From Climacteris rufus (Eukaryota; Chordata; Aves; Passeriformes; Climacteridae): 64,000 nt of DNA. The notes under the pieces are model-generated. The model was not told the DNA's origin, searched no databases, and was given only the letters and a program-made list of their open reading frames with translations. Every line of letters starts with the position of its first letter. The first letter of the stretch is position 1. The stretch lies in NCBI GenBank assembly GCA_013398175.1, contig VZRZ01008245.1, positions 435,232 to 499,231 of the forward strand, given 5' to 3'. The position numbers and the translations under genes were made by a program. Of the stretch, positions 34,481 through 49,500 are shown piece by piece.

Positions 34481-37400
34481 TGATCCAAACTTGGAAGTGT
34501 GGGGAACCAACACTAAGGTATGGCACAGGAAGAGTGGAGTTTCCTTCTTCCAGCGTGTTTGCCTGCGATTTGAAAACTTGACTTCAGGCAACGTGGAAGT
34601 GCTCTGTTGAATAGAGATTGGTGGCTGGGGTTGAGCAGATTGAACTAGAAAATATTTCTTCATTAACAATTGTCTTTGCCTAACTGAATGGGTGTGATAG
34701 GTACGGCTTGGGAATAGACTCAATAAACTCATGCAGTTACAGATAATGCAGCTGACATTTTTAGAGCTCTTCTGTTCATTTATTAAAATGAACTCTTAAG
34801 TGAACTGACAGTATCTGTGAACTACATACAGTATATGTCATTCATCTATTGCTTCACTGTATACCTTCCAATGAATTAAGCAACAGTATCTGGCAGGCAT
34901 GTTCCATTTTTCTGATATGCTCTGTCTTTCATTTATTAGATATAGGCATTTAACAAATGCAAATGAGATTAGTATTATGTTGGCTCTTACTGAAGCTTAT
35001 GGAACTTATCTTGATTATGCTCATTAGGGGTTAGGACTCTCAAATGTTCATGTTTAACTGGTTTATTTTATCTTAGGTGATTGGAGTAGTAAATACTGCA
35101 AATGGAGACTTCTAATGTGCAGTCACCCCTGTTACTGACCACAAGAAAGAATGGAAACTTTTTCCACTTTACAGATTTTTAATTTGTTTTATCTCCATCA
35201 TATTATTGGGATATTTTGAATTCTGCTGAATTCTTACTAGATATAAATATTTAGTTCTGTGTTTTCAGTTACAAAATTTTCTACATATAGTCTGTGGAAG
35301 TTGTAAAAATAAGACAACAGAATATAACTGTAAAAATACAACATTTCCTCTAAATATTCTCATTTTTTTATATCAACTAAACCACTGTATATTTGAACTG
35401 AATGCTTTGCATGGCAGAACCTTGGCTACACTGAACTACCTTTAGAATCAAGTAGCCTGGCATTTGAATTTCCTTATGTTTGCATAATATACAAAGCTTC
35501 TGAACAAATTAATTAAATTGAAGGTAGACAATTAGTCACAGGTCTTTAAGAAAATATCTGTTACTTAACGTATAGAACTTGTGCGCAGACACTTAGTAAA
35601 TGGGAAATTGAAAATAACCTGCAAGAGAAAGGCAGGCAGAAATTGTAAGCCTCTTTTGGTGAGGAGCTGTTGAAATTGCTTGGGAGTACAATTTAAACAA
35701 ACTCCAACCTCTTATTAGGTATAATTTATAGCAATTTAAATCTATCAAGTTCTATTGTAATTTTCTGTGCATGAGTGACAAATAATGGAGGCACAGAATT
35801 ACATATATTTTTATGATGACACAACACTTTTTGCAACATATAGCTTTTTTTTTCATGTGACAAGTAATAATTTCATAAGTTATCTTTTATCTCAACAGAT
35901 TAAATGTAGTATTTATGAAAACTAAGAATCTGTGGGACTTTGTTTGGTGTTTTCTGCTTATATATGTATCAGATTATGTTTGTCTTTAGAATCTGTAGAT
36001 TTTTTGAAAATGTCCCTATTCCACACAAGAATTGTTCTCTGCTAGATGTTATTTTCTAACAAATGCAAAGCTCTCTATGGAGTCTTAGAGAGAGAAAATT
36101 GTTCCTTTTCATATTATAATCACTTGATGATTACATCCAGCTGCCATATCTGAATAAATTTTAGGTGTTAGGCTCCTGATCTGAATCACTTTATAGGGAA
36201 GGAGAGGTTCAATTATATCTTTAAAAGGGGCACAAGGGGAAAAAGCTTCCTCATTTATCCATCCACTTTCTTGCAGGTAAAGTTAGGGTAGAGTAAGTCA
36301 GACGACGTGCTATACAGAGTTTTAGTAGATTTTAGGTTTAGTGATTCTGTGTTTTAGCGATTTGGCTCTTCTAAAAGCAGAGGATATCAGAAGCATAGTG
36401 TCAAACGTGAACTACTTGACTTGCAGATGTCCTTGGATTTTGAATGTTATACTTCTGGATTTAAGCACCCTTTTGCTGTCCAAGAGCTATCGAAAACCAT
36501 AAAGTTTTTCTGTGAATCTAAGTCTTATACATTTTTTGATTCTGTCGTCTATTGTAGCTGTGAATTTTAGTAACTATATTAAGAGCTGTTCTTCCATTGC
36601 CTGGCTTTGTAATTCAAACTTTCTTGTGGATTGTGTCAATCTTGTGGTCTGATTTTAAAGAAAGCTTTTGTAGCTACAGCTCTCTTTCATCCCTACAAGT
36701 GCTCAGAACTGCTTACAGAAGGGTATTTTTAAAACCTTTTATTTTAAAGCATTTTCCACGTATGTCAGATCAAATTGTTACATAGAGTTTGTTGGGGATT
36801 ATCTGTGAGTTATCAACTCAATGTTGATTCTTTACCTGTCCAGTTGTTTACCTTCTCTCCTAAATACTGTCACAAACTATTCTGATCTTGGACATGAAAC
36901 AAAAATTAATGAAAGAATCCTTATCAAATAAAGGTAGTCAGACTTTATTCTTAGAAAGTTGACTTTATTCTTACTATAAATCAATTAATCTATTAACGTA
37001 TTTTATGAATAATCATATATACATTATACTACCCTTATTGGTAAATTCTGCTGTCATTCAGTCACTATTAATACATGTACCCCAGAAGACGGTAGTTCAC
37101 TGTTACTTTCAGATCCTTTCACATTAAATAAAATATGAAAGAGTACCTCTGACTGGTATACAAGCCAGATTTCTCACTTTTTTATGTTGCCCTTGGAATC
37201 TGATTCCTACTTTTATTTATGTAATTGAATTCCATGGTTCACCCATTTAAGCTTCACAGTAGTGTTCTACCTTCTGTTTTTCATTCTTTGCATTTCATAT
37301 GATTTCTGATCCCACAGTTGAAAAGCAGAATTTGCCAAAGAGAGAAAACAATAGACAGGTAGCAGAAGTGGTGAACAAAATGTACTTTGGGTGAACACAA

Positions 37401-38900
37401 CATTGTTCATGTTGATTTCTCTTTCTGATGGTGGCATTTGAAGATGTAGTTGAAATTTTTTGTAGTAGAAACAACGGTCTGCATTTTACATGTTATGTCA
37501 AGAGTAATTTAAAATATTTTTGAAGTACAGATACTTAACAATAACGCTTTGTCTGAAAACAAGTAAGATTTATAATCCTAGATTAAGTACACTGTGATCA
37601 TGTTACAAATGAGAAATTCTTATCAGACGTATTCACACCTTTCCAAGAAAACTGCTGTTCTTGGGATGCCACCAAAACCTTGCAATGCACTGGCCAGGAG
37701 CCATCTTCTGTTATTGCACCTGAAGTACATGACTGCAATGTTTGTTATGTGTGATGTCAGAAAGTACATATCTACTCATTGTAAGGCTGAGAGAGTTTGT
37801 AATTGCCAACAGCCTCTGCTGGTACTTGGGTTCATCCAATGAAATGGATGAAACCAAGTCTTGATGATCTGTTGATGTTGAATCTTGCATGTGTGTCTCT
37901 ACGTAAGGTGAGACAGGCGGCCTGGGCAGTAGCTAACTAATCTATTCTGATGACTTGTGATGCTTTTTATGGTTTTGCATTTTTTTCAAGACAAGGAACT
38001 GATTCCAAAATAAGCTTTAGAAGATTTCACAAGTAACAAATTAAAAGTGCAATTGCAAATGTCGTAACGGTTTGAATTACCTTACTTAAATACAAGGATT
38101 CATGGACTGTTTTTTTTAATGAATGCATGCAACTAAGCTTCTTGAAATTTGACCATTGGGTCATGAATGAGCACTATTCTGTAAATCTGAGCTTTTAAAA
38201 ATGTTGTTTTCAGATTCTAGGTTACCAAATCAGATCATATTAGTGCATGAACAGCGGGTGCTGGCAGAATCTCACAATGCAATGCTTCTGCTTTGTAATG
38301 CTGCTTGTGAGACTTCTAGTTCTTTTAATCCAAACTGTGTTTCTCTTTGCCTAACACTTTAAGAAACTGAAAATTAACTGATAGCAATTCCTGTTATAAA
38401 TAGCTTCAGGCTTCTTGATAAAATTAATGTGCTGGAGCTAGTGTGCAATGACATCATTCACAAATCAGTCTATTCCTTATTTTCCTTATTTTGAAGTTTT
38501 ATTTTCCATTTTATATTAGTAATATAAACCAGGCAACTCAGTCCAAACCAGTACTTCTTGGGTGGTAAAACTCAATAGGTATTTAGTCTCATGCCTTATA
38601 AATCTACTAGAGGCAAATTATAATTGTCTTGAAATACAATGCTTGTCATAACTTATTACAGTTTATGTATTATCTATTGTGTAAATACATTATTGTTTCC
38701 TTTAAGCACATACTAAAGTCAAAGCAGAATATAACATCACAGCGGCCAATACTAGGACCCAGAGAATTGTTTGGGGTCCATGGCAGCTTTCTCAGAACAT
38801 TATCAGTTAAGCACAATAAAGGCTTGCTTCTACTGACTGATTGGGCTTTAGAGCTCAGGTGTTTACTGACTGCAGAATATGAATTTGATTGCCATGTATT
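34481..38900. other. Intronic stretch with no recognised feature
   Basis: AT-rich. Contains a 13-bp direct repeat (GACTTTATTCTTA at 36941 and 36961). Frames at 36597-36785, 37594-37842 and 38629-38910 (+) are unsupported. No confident repeat element. Confidence 0.5.
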
Positions 38901-39118
38901 TAGATATTAGAATAGAAAATGTTTCACTGAAAGAGTGGTCAGGCATTGGGTAAGTTGCCCAGGGAGGTGGTGGAGTCACTGTCCCTGGAAGTGTTCAGGA
39001 GGTATCTGGATGTGGCACTTGGGGGATATGGTTTAGGGGTGATTTTGGTGGTGCTGGATTGATGGTTGGACTTGCTGGTCTTGAAGCTCTCTTCCAGCCT
39101 TGAGGGTTCTGTGATTTA
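38901..39118 (+). mobile_element. CR1 LINE 3'-end fragment
   Basis: Reads TGCCCAGGGAGGTGGTGGAG, GTCCCTGGAAGTGTTCAGGA, GGTTGGACTTGCTGGTCTTG and ends with GGGTTCTGTGATTT, the octamer-type terminus. 5'-truncated. Confidence 0.9.
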
Positions 39119-42100
39119 TATACCCAGTATGATAGTTGCAGAAACAAGGATTAATATACAATACTTTTAAATTTATCGCGTCCCTGAATGCATCCTAATG
39201 ACATGGAGTGAATCCAGAAATGTTTTGGGAAAGATGATTTTTTGGCAAAATTACAGCTTATTTTATAAATAGCTCTGGATTTTAAAATATGTTCTTTTAT
39301 TTAGGTTGAGGTCTAGGGATTTGTTGATTAATCATTTTAAATGTCATTGCAAGATTATAACGCCCCTAAGTGATATATATTACCATTTTATACAATGGCA
39401 TTTTTTATTTTTGAGTTTGTTTGAACAAATAAATTCTAGTGTATATTCATAAGGCTTTGAGATTGGTCATAAAGAAATACACAAAAATTAAAATTGATAC
39501 TTCAAATTTCCATCCTAGTATTAGAATCCTATAAATTATATTGAAAAAAAATTGAAAAAATTAAAAGGAAAAATAAGTCAGATAATTTACTCTCAGTCAG
39601 AAAAATACTCTTGACATATATATGCATTGCAACTGTGAAAACTTTCAGTAGTGGATTTGGACTTAATGACTCTATAAAAGCAGGATCTGTGTCTTGAAAG
39701 TATAGATTCTGGAACTCATTGCTTATATTGTCCAGGATATTGGTAAAGAGAGCAAAGATTTAAAAAAAAAAAAAAGAAATTCAGAGGAGTGGAAGACAGG
39801 AAGTTTTTTTCTACTGCATGTTTCTATAATACTGTTTAGTTCATAGACTGTAAATAAAAATATGTGCTGCACCATCAATGTTATAAGAAGAGTAAAATCA
39901 CTGAGGCATGAAGGCAAGAATATTTTTTCAGATTAAGGTTACGCTGAACAATTCAGGAAATCGTTTCTGTTAGTGTCTCATCTGGTTATAGGAAAGAGTA
40001 GGTAAAAACCAGTGGGAAATAATCAAAAAGCAGTAACTGAGGAAGGATTTTTAAGTCCCATCTTTGGATTGGAACAAGTCCACAGATGGTCTCAAGCACA
40101 AGACAGCCTGTGTTTTGCTAATGGACCTTGAAGGGAACGTGTAGCTGTTAGATTTGTTTGACTCGGAGACTGGAATCTCATTTTGAGCATATGAAAGGGT
40201 ATTACGCAGCACAAGTTAATGCAAAAGTTCTTACCAGGTAAACTTCAAGTAAATAATGGAAAGTTAATCTCAGTAGCTATTTTGAAGGAGACATTGTGAC
40301 TGAGGACAACTGGGAGTGTCAAGGGACAAGGCTGTGGCACGTCTGTACTGCTGCAGACATAGTTCTGCTGACTGAATAGGCAGCAGATTTATGGAAGCAG
40401 AACATGCAGGGTAAAAGCTGAGGCCAAGAGCAGGCACAAGGGAATAGAGTTTGTTGAAGACAAAAGAGATACTGAATCAAGAGAGCAATTAGTGAAAATG
40501 GAGTCAGCGATTACTTCTTTTGTCCAGAGGAAACTTTGAAAGCATGTCCATGAAAAGCCAAACCACATATTCATCTAATCGATACAGGCTGAGGAGATGA
40601 ACAATGTGAAATTAGTGCCCGTGTAAAAAGATACATGCAGTTCTAAATGCAGCTTTGAACTTGGAAGCAAATACTAAAGCTGGAAGGAAAAAAATAAAAG
40701 TGAGTCAAAGTCAGAGAAAGAGTAAAAGTTGTGTTTTCTAGTTGAAACTAACACCTAAATTATTTGAACAGCAGAACTAGTTTTTGGTTCTGGATAAGGC
40801 TTAAACAGAGCTACATTCCTTTCCTTTTTAACCAAACAGAATCTGTGACATAACTACTCTGCAGTCTCTCATAGCTGAGCTCACATGGTGAGTGGTGGGA
40901 TTTATATCTGTGCCATCCAGTGTTCCCACTTGACTAACTGACCTTTTCATGAGTATTATTTCCTTGGTAGCTGTGGATACCAGGACCAGAACCCCACAAA
41001 AGTTACTACATTTCACTTGAACATAAATGTTGTTATTATAATACAGTTTCTAGAAAAAAAAATTACTTTTAAAAATCAGTTTAAAATTCCTAAGCAGTCT
41101 CATGTCTAAGATCTGTAATGGATAGCTGATGTCAGATTTTTGCTGTAAGACTGGAGGTTACTTAGTATTATTTTGTTTTCATTTCTGACTGTTATATTCA
41201 GAGGATAATCCAACAATTTTGTTAAACCCTCTAAATTATTCTTGAGTTTGTTTTAAGTATTGTTCACAGTTAGCATATTTTAAAATACTTTAGACATTTT
41301 GCAAGTGGATTATACAAGTATCATGATTATCATGATTCTTGCATCACTTCTAAATATTGGCAGCAGTAGTTTAAATGAATATTCAGCTTTTATAGGGAAA
41401 ACTGAAAACAAGAACCTCTTCACATGCAGACAGTCTACAAGACACTAATATCACTTCTTCTACCTTACTATTTTGGAAGAATGGCAGTCTGTTTTCTTAG
41501 AAAAAATACCAATGGTATCCATCACCGTGAAAATAGCACTGGTCACTTGTTCAGCCCATGGATTTCAATTAGCTTTGGATGACCCAAATTTTAAAGTGAG
41601 GACTGTGTGATGTGGTGTTTAGTCATGCCCTTGTAAACTGCCGTAAATAGTATCTTAATCAAATGCCTATTACAGAAGCTACTAGGGAGAACCAAACTTA
41701 CCTTTGCAGCCAGTCACAGACATATTTAAAGTTGCAAGTAGGCACAAGATGGTTTTAGGATGTTTGAAAGGAAACTCTGGTAACAATTTAATTGAAAGTG
41801 TTAAAGGCTGTAAAACAGAGGCTCTTCTGTTATGCAACTCAAGATGCAATATACCTGAAGAACAGGCTTAACACCGAATGCTAATCTCATGAAAATAGAT
41901 GTGTTCGAGGCTAAAAAAAATTGTCATATGCCATATTTTTAATAAAATATCTTAATTATGGAGTACAATTAATCCATCTGCTACAGCAAGACTAATTCCT
42001 TTATTTTAAAATTCTTTTTTATTCTATTTCTTTCTGTTTCTTTTTAAAGCTTTAAAATAGCCTTTCTTCTAAAAGCACTTTTAAATTTTTTTTTTTAATT

Positions 42101-42646
42101 TTACCAGAGTTTTTATTACTTGGATATATTTTCATTTTGAGTGCCTTTGTTTGTATATAGACAGGCTATTGTGTTACATGATTTGGGCTGATACTTGTTG
42201 GCAGAAAGAGAGAGAAGCCTGTCTTGGCAAACCCTGATTTTTATGTAAGAGAACATCTGTGAGCTCTATCTTTGTGATGTAGCTGGACCCTCATAGCCTA
42301 AGAGAAAACTAGAATCTAAAAGTAAGCACATCTGTCCCCTTACAACTATAAGGATACTACATTTTAAGTTTAAGGATAAAGATTTACTGGTGAACTCTGA
42401 GGAATGCTACTAACTGCTTTATTTGTTTGCTATGGGTTTGCGACAACACAAGTTATGTGCTTTTTTCTGCCTTCCTACCACTGAGTTTATACTCAAAGGG
42501 ATTTTTTGGAAACTGGTTATTTATCCCCCAGGTATGCCATGGTTTAACCAGCAGCCAGCGGCAGGAGAGATTCCTCCATGTGATTTAACAGCAGAGGCAT
42601 GATCAGGTGGGGTATCGGACTCAGAGCAGCTGTCAGCAGGAGCACT
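39119..42646. other. Intronic stretch with no recognised feature
   Basis: AT-rich. A poly-A run of about 14 bases lies at 39762-39775. Minus-strand frames at 39723-39917, 40389-40574 and 40828-41016 are unsupported. Confidence 0.5.
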
Positions 42647-42963
42647 AAGGTTGGAAAAGACCTCCGAGATCATCAAGTCCAACCTTTGATAGAATACCGC
42701 TGTGTCCACTAAACCATAGTTTGCAAAGTGCCACATCTACTCATTTTTTGAACACTTCCAGGGATGGGGACTCCACCACTTCCCTGGGTAGCCTGTTCTA
42801 ATGCTTAACCATAGTTTCGGTGAAAAAAAAAATTCCTAATATCCAACCTGAATTTCCCGTGGTGCAACTTGAGGCCATTTCCTCTTGTCCTGTCATTGGT
42901 TGCCTGGGAGAAGAGTCCGACCCCCACCTTACTACAACCTCCTTTCAGGGAGTTGTAGAGAGG
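42647..42963 (-). mobile_element. CR1 LINE fragment
   Basis: Antisense CR1: AAGGTTGGAAAAGACCTCCG, then CACTTCCAGGGATGGGGACT, CTGGGTAGCCTGTTCTAATG, CCATTTCCTCTTGTCCTGTC. The octamer end is missing or mutated and the 5' edge is lost near 42963. The 162-codon + frame at 42885-43373 begins inside this repeat and is not a gene. Confidence 0.9.
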
Positions 42964-45900
42964 AAATGACTGTACTTCCATGGGAAGGTGTGGAGTGTCT
43001 GCTGCTTGCCATTCCTCTCGTCCACTTAGTCACAACTTTGCTACAGTGGCTTCCTAGTGTGTTTTTATGCTTCCCTGCCCCATCTGTTGGATTAGACACA
43101 GACTGTTCACTGCTGCTTTCTGAACCTCTGCTCACACCAGATTTTAAGACTCATCTTTCCTCTAGGATTAATTATTCAAAATTCATATGCTTCTACCATT
43201 GCTTAGCTGAAAATTTTAAGGACAGATGCTCTATTTGCACTGTCTTTAGACTGTGGAATAAGGTTGACACAGAAATAAAGAAGAGAGAAATTGAGAGTTG
43301 GATCAACATTTCCAGAAGTTGTTATTGTTTCCTGGTACATAGTGAATGGGGATTCATTCAGTGCACATCCTAGAGTGCTGCTCAGATAAACTGTCCGGTC
43401 TTAAGTGAGTAGGTAAACATTGTAGGCAAAATACCTGAAAGACAACAATAGAAAGAGGCAGAGAGGCAAATGCACTTTCTCCATTTGCAGCTGTTTTGAG
43501 TGTATTTGAGCATACCTGTGCTTAGAGGTACTTTGTCCATGGAATTATTCATGCATGTAAAAAAATCCAAGTCACTTTTCTGCTTGTTACATTCAGTGCA
43601 TGAAGACTTCTTTGGAGCAGGGAACAAGTTTATTTTTTGTGCAAAAGAATGTTGAGAACAATCAGAATTACTGTGAAATTGATGTGTTAAAGCCTAATAT
43701 TGGTGTGAGAGACAAAGGGAATGAATCTTGTTACTAACTTCTGTTGTAACTTGTTTTATCCCTGCTGACTCCTCTCCTCTTACTCCCTAAAGATAGATGT
43801 CACCTCATGTCCTTGCAACATTTTGTCTAATTTCTCAATGCTTTTTCATCAGTATGTGCTGGGCTTTGTTGGTTTTTTGTTTTTTTTTTTTTTTGGTGAG
43901 TGTAAATTGGCCTTACATGAAAGTCTTGAATTGCAAGGAATTTATATTTTTGCCTTCCAGTAGGCTGTAGACCCTCAGTTGTAGACAGGAAAAGAAGAGG
44001 GAGATGGGACATAAACTGTGCCTAAACATCACAGAGGTGTGGTCAAAGAAGTAGAATATGAGTGATGAGATGAAAGCTGTAGATGGACATTCATTTTAAA
44101 TGTTCAGGTGTGATTCAAGGAGATTTTCAAATTTCAGTGTGTAACTTTAACATTAAGTTTTTGTGATTTATTCTGCAATCAGTCCCTCCTCACAGAATGA
44201 TGAGATGATGCAACTTGAGCGCCACTTAGCATGCAACTAGCTGGATTAAATTGAGAGTATCCAATTAGGGAAATCCCCATTTATTAATGACTTGCAATGA
44301 GCTTCTGGACAGCCACTCCCTCTCACTGTGTCTCACTGCCCAAAACACTGACATTTGAGTCACTTTAAAGCTGCTTTTGAAATTTTGAGAGAGCAGTTTA
44401 AAACCAATTACATATTAGATCTTCTGCTACAGCTTAAAGTTGAAATTCAGTCTCTGCAACTGCAAAGTAACCAGGCTCATAATACTGTCATTACTTTGGT
44501 TTGAATTTCTGTAACCAAGATTGGAATGTGACCTTTACTCCATTGAACTGATTTTATCATCCTAAAAGTTTGAAAGCCACAAGGCTGGATGTGAACAACA
44601 GCCTAGCACATGTCTACACATATTTTGCCCCTCAATATCTCTTGGTTTTTGTTTAGTTCTTTCACCAAAGGAGAAGTTTTAATTTTGTTTTTTAGTAGAT
44701 CATACAGTTTTTCCTCTGAACCATCTCAAATAAATTATCCGTAATCAAAAGGAATGTTTCCAATCAATTAGTTGCTGCAGCCCTGTGCTTGTATTTCAGA
44801 TTATTCACAGTCTGTAGGAGTGGTATAATGAAGATTTTAATGACTGAATATTGGCATGTGCCCATTTATTAAAATGGACACATGCCTCTTCTTATTTTGA
44901 TGATCTGGATGTCTATTATATATAATACTTCATATGAAGTTAGCACATATAGGAGGGAAGAAAAATGTGCTTTAGACTGGAAGAAAGGAAAAAAAATGCT
45001 TACATTTGCACTGATTTTTAGCATCCCCCCGGATATTCAAATGCATTATCATTCTTTCAAAAAACCTTACCATTTTGTTACGGTCACTAGCTTAAAGTTG
45101 CCCAGTCTTTTTATATAACACTGGTAGTCACAATCACAAATTGTATGTCACAAAGTATATGAAGCTGCTGCAGCACATTTGTATGCAAAATTCTGTAGCC
45201 TGTGATAGCTAAAGCATTTTGTGTCTTGTACTGCATATTAGCAACTTAGATGTTTGTGAACTACTGCGTTCATTTTTTTCTTGAAAAGTGACACAACCAA
45301 TCTGTTGTCAATGTAATATGGTATAGAAGGTTAAAAACCTCAAGTATTGAAATATACTGGGTTATATGTACCATAAATATGTACTTTTTGCTCATGCTAG
45401 AAGTTTATTGAAGAAATGCTGTATTGTTTTCTCTGTCCCCATTAGGTAGGTTTTGTAATATTTAAATTTTTTTTCTTTTATAATACAGTTACACTGATGG
45501 CCTCAGATCTCACTGAAATGAGATGATCTTCATAGAAATGTCTATGAAGTTCTTTGAAGTTTTTTTTTGTGGTATTATTTATTTCATCTGCAGTATATGA
45601 CTCAGTTTACCTATCAGACAGAACCTGTGACACTGATATAATCTCACCTGATCTTTAGCAATGGTATATTTTTTTATATTTTCAGAGTTGAGATAGTTGT
45701 GTACTTAAACTTTTAACTCTGTGTTCTTTTCCTTTTCCCCTTCTAACTTGCTCCTCCATCACTTCTCTCTGTCTTCCCTACATACACATTTTTGCCTTCC
45801 TTCTTGCTGCCAGCTAGGGCTAAAACACCAGTCACTGAGTGAAATGGAGCTTGAAAGTGCTGCATTTCTCAGTTTATAATAGGGAAAACCAGCTAAACTG

Positions 45901-46214
45901 TGCTGAACTGCTTTTGCTCTGCTACTAACCCCATGTGTCAAATGCATTCATATGGATCCATAGCTGCTCCGTCTTTGCTTGTTGCCTGGAGTACTGCAGC
46001 AGTCTGTAAATGATTTGCATGATTGGGGTGTTATGTTTTGCAGGAGGCCATCACTACTTAACCCTTTTTTTCTGCATGTGCATGTGTGGTGGGTCTGCTG
46101 TGTATTCCTGGCTGGTTGCAAAACTTAATGCTGCCCATCAAAGTATTTATGGACTCCAACAGTGGAACAGGCAGCAGAAAATCCACCACACAAATACAGT
46201 AAGGGAAACCTTGT
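42964..46214. other. Intronic stretch with no recognised feature
   Basis: AT-rich. Poly-T-rich sequence at about 43871-43894. Frames at 43382-43627 (-) and 44882-45118 (+) have no support. Confidence 0.5.
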
Positions 46215-46547
46215 TACAACTTCCTCGTGCGGGAAAGCAGAGGGGCAGACACTGATCTCTTCTCTGTGATGACCAATGACAGGACCCAAGGGAATGGCCT
46301 AAAGTTGTGTCAGGGGAGTTTTAGGCTGGATATCAGGAAAAGGTTCTTCACCCAGAGGGTGGTTGGGCACTGGAACAGGCTCCCCAGGGAAGTGGTTACA
46401 GCACCAAGCCTGACAGAGCTCAAAAAGCATTTGGACAATGCTCTTGGGCACATGATGTGGTTCTTGGGGTGTCCTGTGCAGGCTCAACAGTTGGGACTTT
46501 GATGATCCTTGTGGGTCCCTCCCAACTCAGAATATTCTATGATTCTG
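46215..46547 (+). mobile_element. CR1 LINE, 5'-truncated with octamer end
   Basis: The + frame at 46227-46502 carries MTNDRTQGNGLKLC, GSFRLDIRKRFFTQR and GHWNRLPREVV, the end of the CR1 reverse transcriptase. It is followed by the 3' UTR (GGTCCCTCCCAACTCAGAAT) and the ATTCTATGATTCTG end. The frame is well preserved over this short part, suggesting a relatively young insertion. Confidence 0.93.
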
Positions 46548-49500
46548 CCTCTGCTGAGTGGAAATCCCACTCCCACTTGAATTTGTCAGTCCTATCAGAT
46601 TGATCCATGCCACAGCTTCACTCAACTTCGGACAAATCCTAGATTTTCAGTAGCTGGCAGAGAGTGGGTTGTCAGAGCAGAAAGCAGGCCTCCTGTGCCT
46701 CAGAAGCATTTCAGTTTTCCTGTGTTGATGACAAGAATAGTTTTTTCCTTCCCCTTAAAAAACCCTTATGGTGTTTTTTATTAGGTTACCAGAATGATAG
46801 CTCATAGAGCCTGCAGATAGCACAGTAACATATATTAATATGAATAAATTTCATACTACAGAATTATTTGGTTACATACTGTATTAAGAGACCACCTCTA
46901 AGAAACCTCAAACACATAATATGCTTTTGCAGGCAACCACATCTGTTAAATGTCCTTTTTCTGCCAATACTTTTGTACCAGTCCCATACAGGTGGCAAAA
47001 CTGGCTGCTAGCTCAAGCATTAGGTAGCTTTTTTGAGCAACGTAGAAGGCAAGATGGTTGACAGGCATTGTGCTGTCACTGCTGGCACACTCACTCTTGC
47101 CAAGGGCTTCAATCAGATACTGGTAAGTGCTGAATGAAAACTCTTGCATAAGCTGCAGTGATTGAATGTGCTGCAAGTGTTCTTCATAACAAATTCTTCA
47201 GAGAATTTTTTTTGGTCCATGAATTTTTATTCATCATTCAGTATGATCATGCTAGCAGTGTTTTTTATAGGTGACAAAAAAACACTTGGAGAACGGAAGA
47301 AGGGAACTGAACCCTGGTCACCTATATGCTGCAGAACGTGTAGATAACAGAGCTGTTTTAGACCTGCTGATTTAGGGTAAACCTGTCTATTCTGTTCATA
47401 CTAGAGAAAGGAATCCTATTTGAGTTTTTGTTTGTTTGTGCTGTTTTATTGGACTTTTTAAACAAAAGAGTGATGTTTACCTGTCAGTTTAAATCTGTGA
47501 ATCTTAGGGGAAAAGATAAAAGCAAAAGCACTAGAGACTTACTCCTCACAAACTTGAGAGGATTTAAAATAGTTGTCTGTTCTCACTATATACACACAGT
47601 CATTTTAAATGTTGATGTCTCTCCATTTGCTTTGGATACACTGTAAGAAGCATGGCTGATCAATAGTACAGGAGAAAGAGCTACAGTACAGTGTTATGTA
47701 CTTATGCACAATTTATCCAGGTTTGGGTTGATTACCATTGAATGTATGACCATTTAACTGCAGGGAATTAACTCAGATCTATCAGAGTTCATTAATTAAG
47801 AAGTCTGCTAAGCTACATTGGCACAGTGACAGCTTGATTCTTCCATGCCATATTTCTTTTTTCAATCCTCGTTGCATCCTCGGTATCTAGATTTCAAAAT
47901 TATTTCTATTTTGAGGAATATTGTGAAAAATTGTTTGCATTTTCTTAGTTCAGAAAGGAAGGCTGTGTGCACAGAGGTTCAATTATGAACCTGCTTGAAT
48001 AATTTTGAACCCAGCTATCTATCTGAGCCTTAATTACTTATGTATTACTTGAAAGGAAACCTAAAAATATTCAGAGAAATGCTTTTCTTATCTTTTAGAA
48101 TGATCTGCATAGCTATCTTCTTATTAGGATAAATTGTTGCATTGATATTATGTATGAGATGTCACTTATCAATAGATTCTTTGGCACATGGATTAAAAAA
48201 TGTGAGGTGGAAGCATTTTAAGAAGAAAGGAGACTTCAGATTAATTTGTATTATTACAGAAATTGAGGTTGCTTTAATATGTAGATGCATGCCACTACAT
48301 ATCTTGAGGGGGAAAAAAGTGTTTCTTTGTGAATCTACCAGTGAATTCCTCATGGTGTGATTAAACAACAGTCATGTGAGATGATTGATTTCTGGTAGTG
48401 GAAGAACCTCAGTCCCTTTTCAGATCAACTGTTTAAATTAAAAGTATTAATTGAAGAAGAAAATTTCAAGTATTGAGGTTTTTGAGGCTAGATTCTCTAC
48501 TCAGTTTCTCTGAGTGCAAATAAAACACACAGTATTTGTCTTGAGGTGAGGTTTCAAGGGACCTGGTATAGCCTTAGTATAAATTGCAGCATTCTGTGGA
48601 GTTTTAAATTAACATCAGCTCCACTTTTACTGCCAATGTAGTTGTTTACAAGATGCTTGCCAGAACAGAAACTATTCAAGCACTTTTCTCTTTTGCCCAT
48701 GTCTCCTGGTGTAACTGGTGTACACCCATACTCACTCCGTGAAAAGGAGCAGTGGGCATGAGTTCCTTCTGCTGGTTCCAGCCTTTTTCCATAAGGTGGC
48801 AGGAATGTGCAGTACAGCACAATTGCTGTCTTCCAGTGTGGTTCATCCCTCTCTTCTTCTCTGCTTTGATGGGAAAGGTGTCTGTAGAGTAGTTAATCTT
48901 TATTTTTTTTTTTAATGACTGTGTTTATGTGGTAGCTGCATAGGGTTTGTGCCTCATTCTGAGGGACACTATTTGATTGTGGTTCTGTGTATTCTTGATG
49001 CTTCTGGTAGGGAGAAAAAGGGTCGAGTGTCTCTTCCCAGTGGTACTTAGGCTATATCCCTACTAGAAAGTAAAACAGGCCAGGGATGGTTCTCTTGTCC
49101 TAGGGCTAAAAGGCACAGTATGCCTCATCTCCATATGGTTAAGTTCTTGCTTCCCAAAAGAGGGTGGCCTCATTCAGCCTGTCCCTTAGGAGCATTCCTT
49201 GGCCTGTGCCGTCCCCTGAACCATGCCCAGCCATTGTCTGGAAACATGTTAGCTGTCAGGAGCCAAAACTGTGCCAGGGAGCAGGCTTACAATGGAACAG
49301 CAAGGGCAGGAGCATGCCAGCATGCCAGTGCATGCTCTGACCCTCTTTCTGTTCCTGGTACAAACATAACCATGTTAATACTGATATTCCCTAAGTTTAC
49401 AGCATCTTTAAATCCTCTTTTCAGGTTTTCTGTCAGCCATATAATCAGGACCAGCATTATAATTCTATTAATTTTTAAAAACTGTATTAAACGGAATGTC

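Noticed and set aside
34289..34732. 147-codon minus-strand frame
   Set aside because: It overlaps the + strand CR1 ORF2 fragment and is its antisense shadow.
42885..43373. The longest open frame in the window (162 codons, +)
   Set aside because: It begins inside an antisense CR1 copy and continues into unrelated AT-rich sequence, with no splice signals or recognisable domain.
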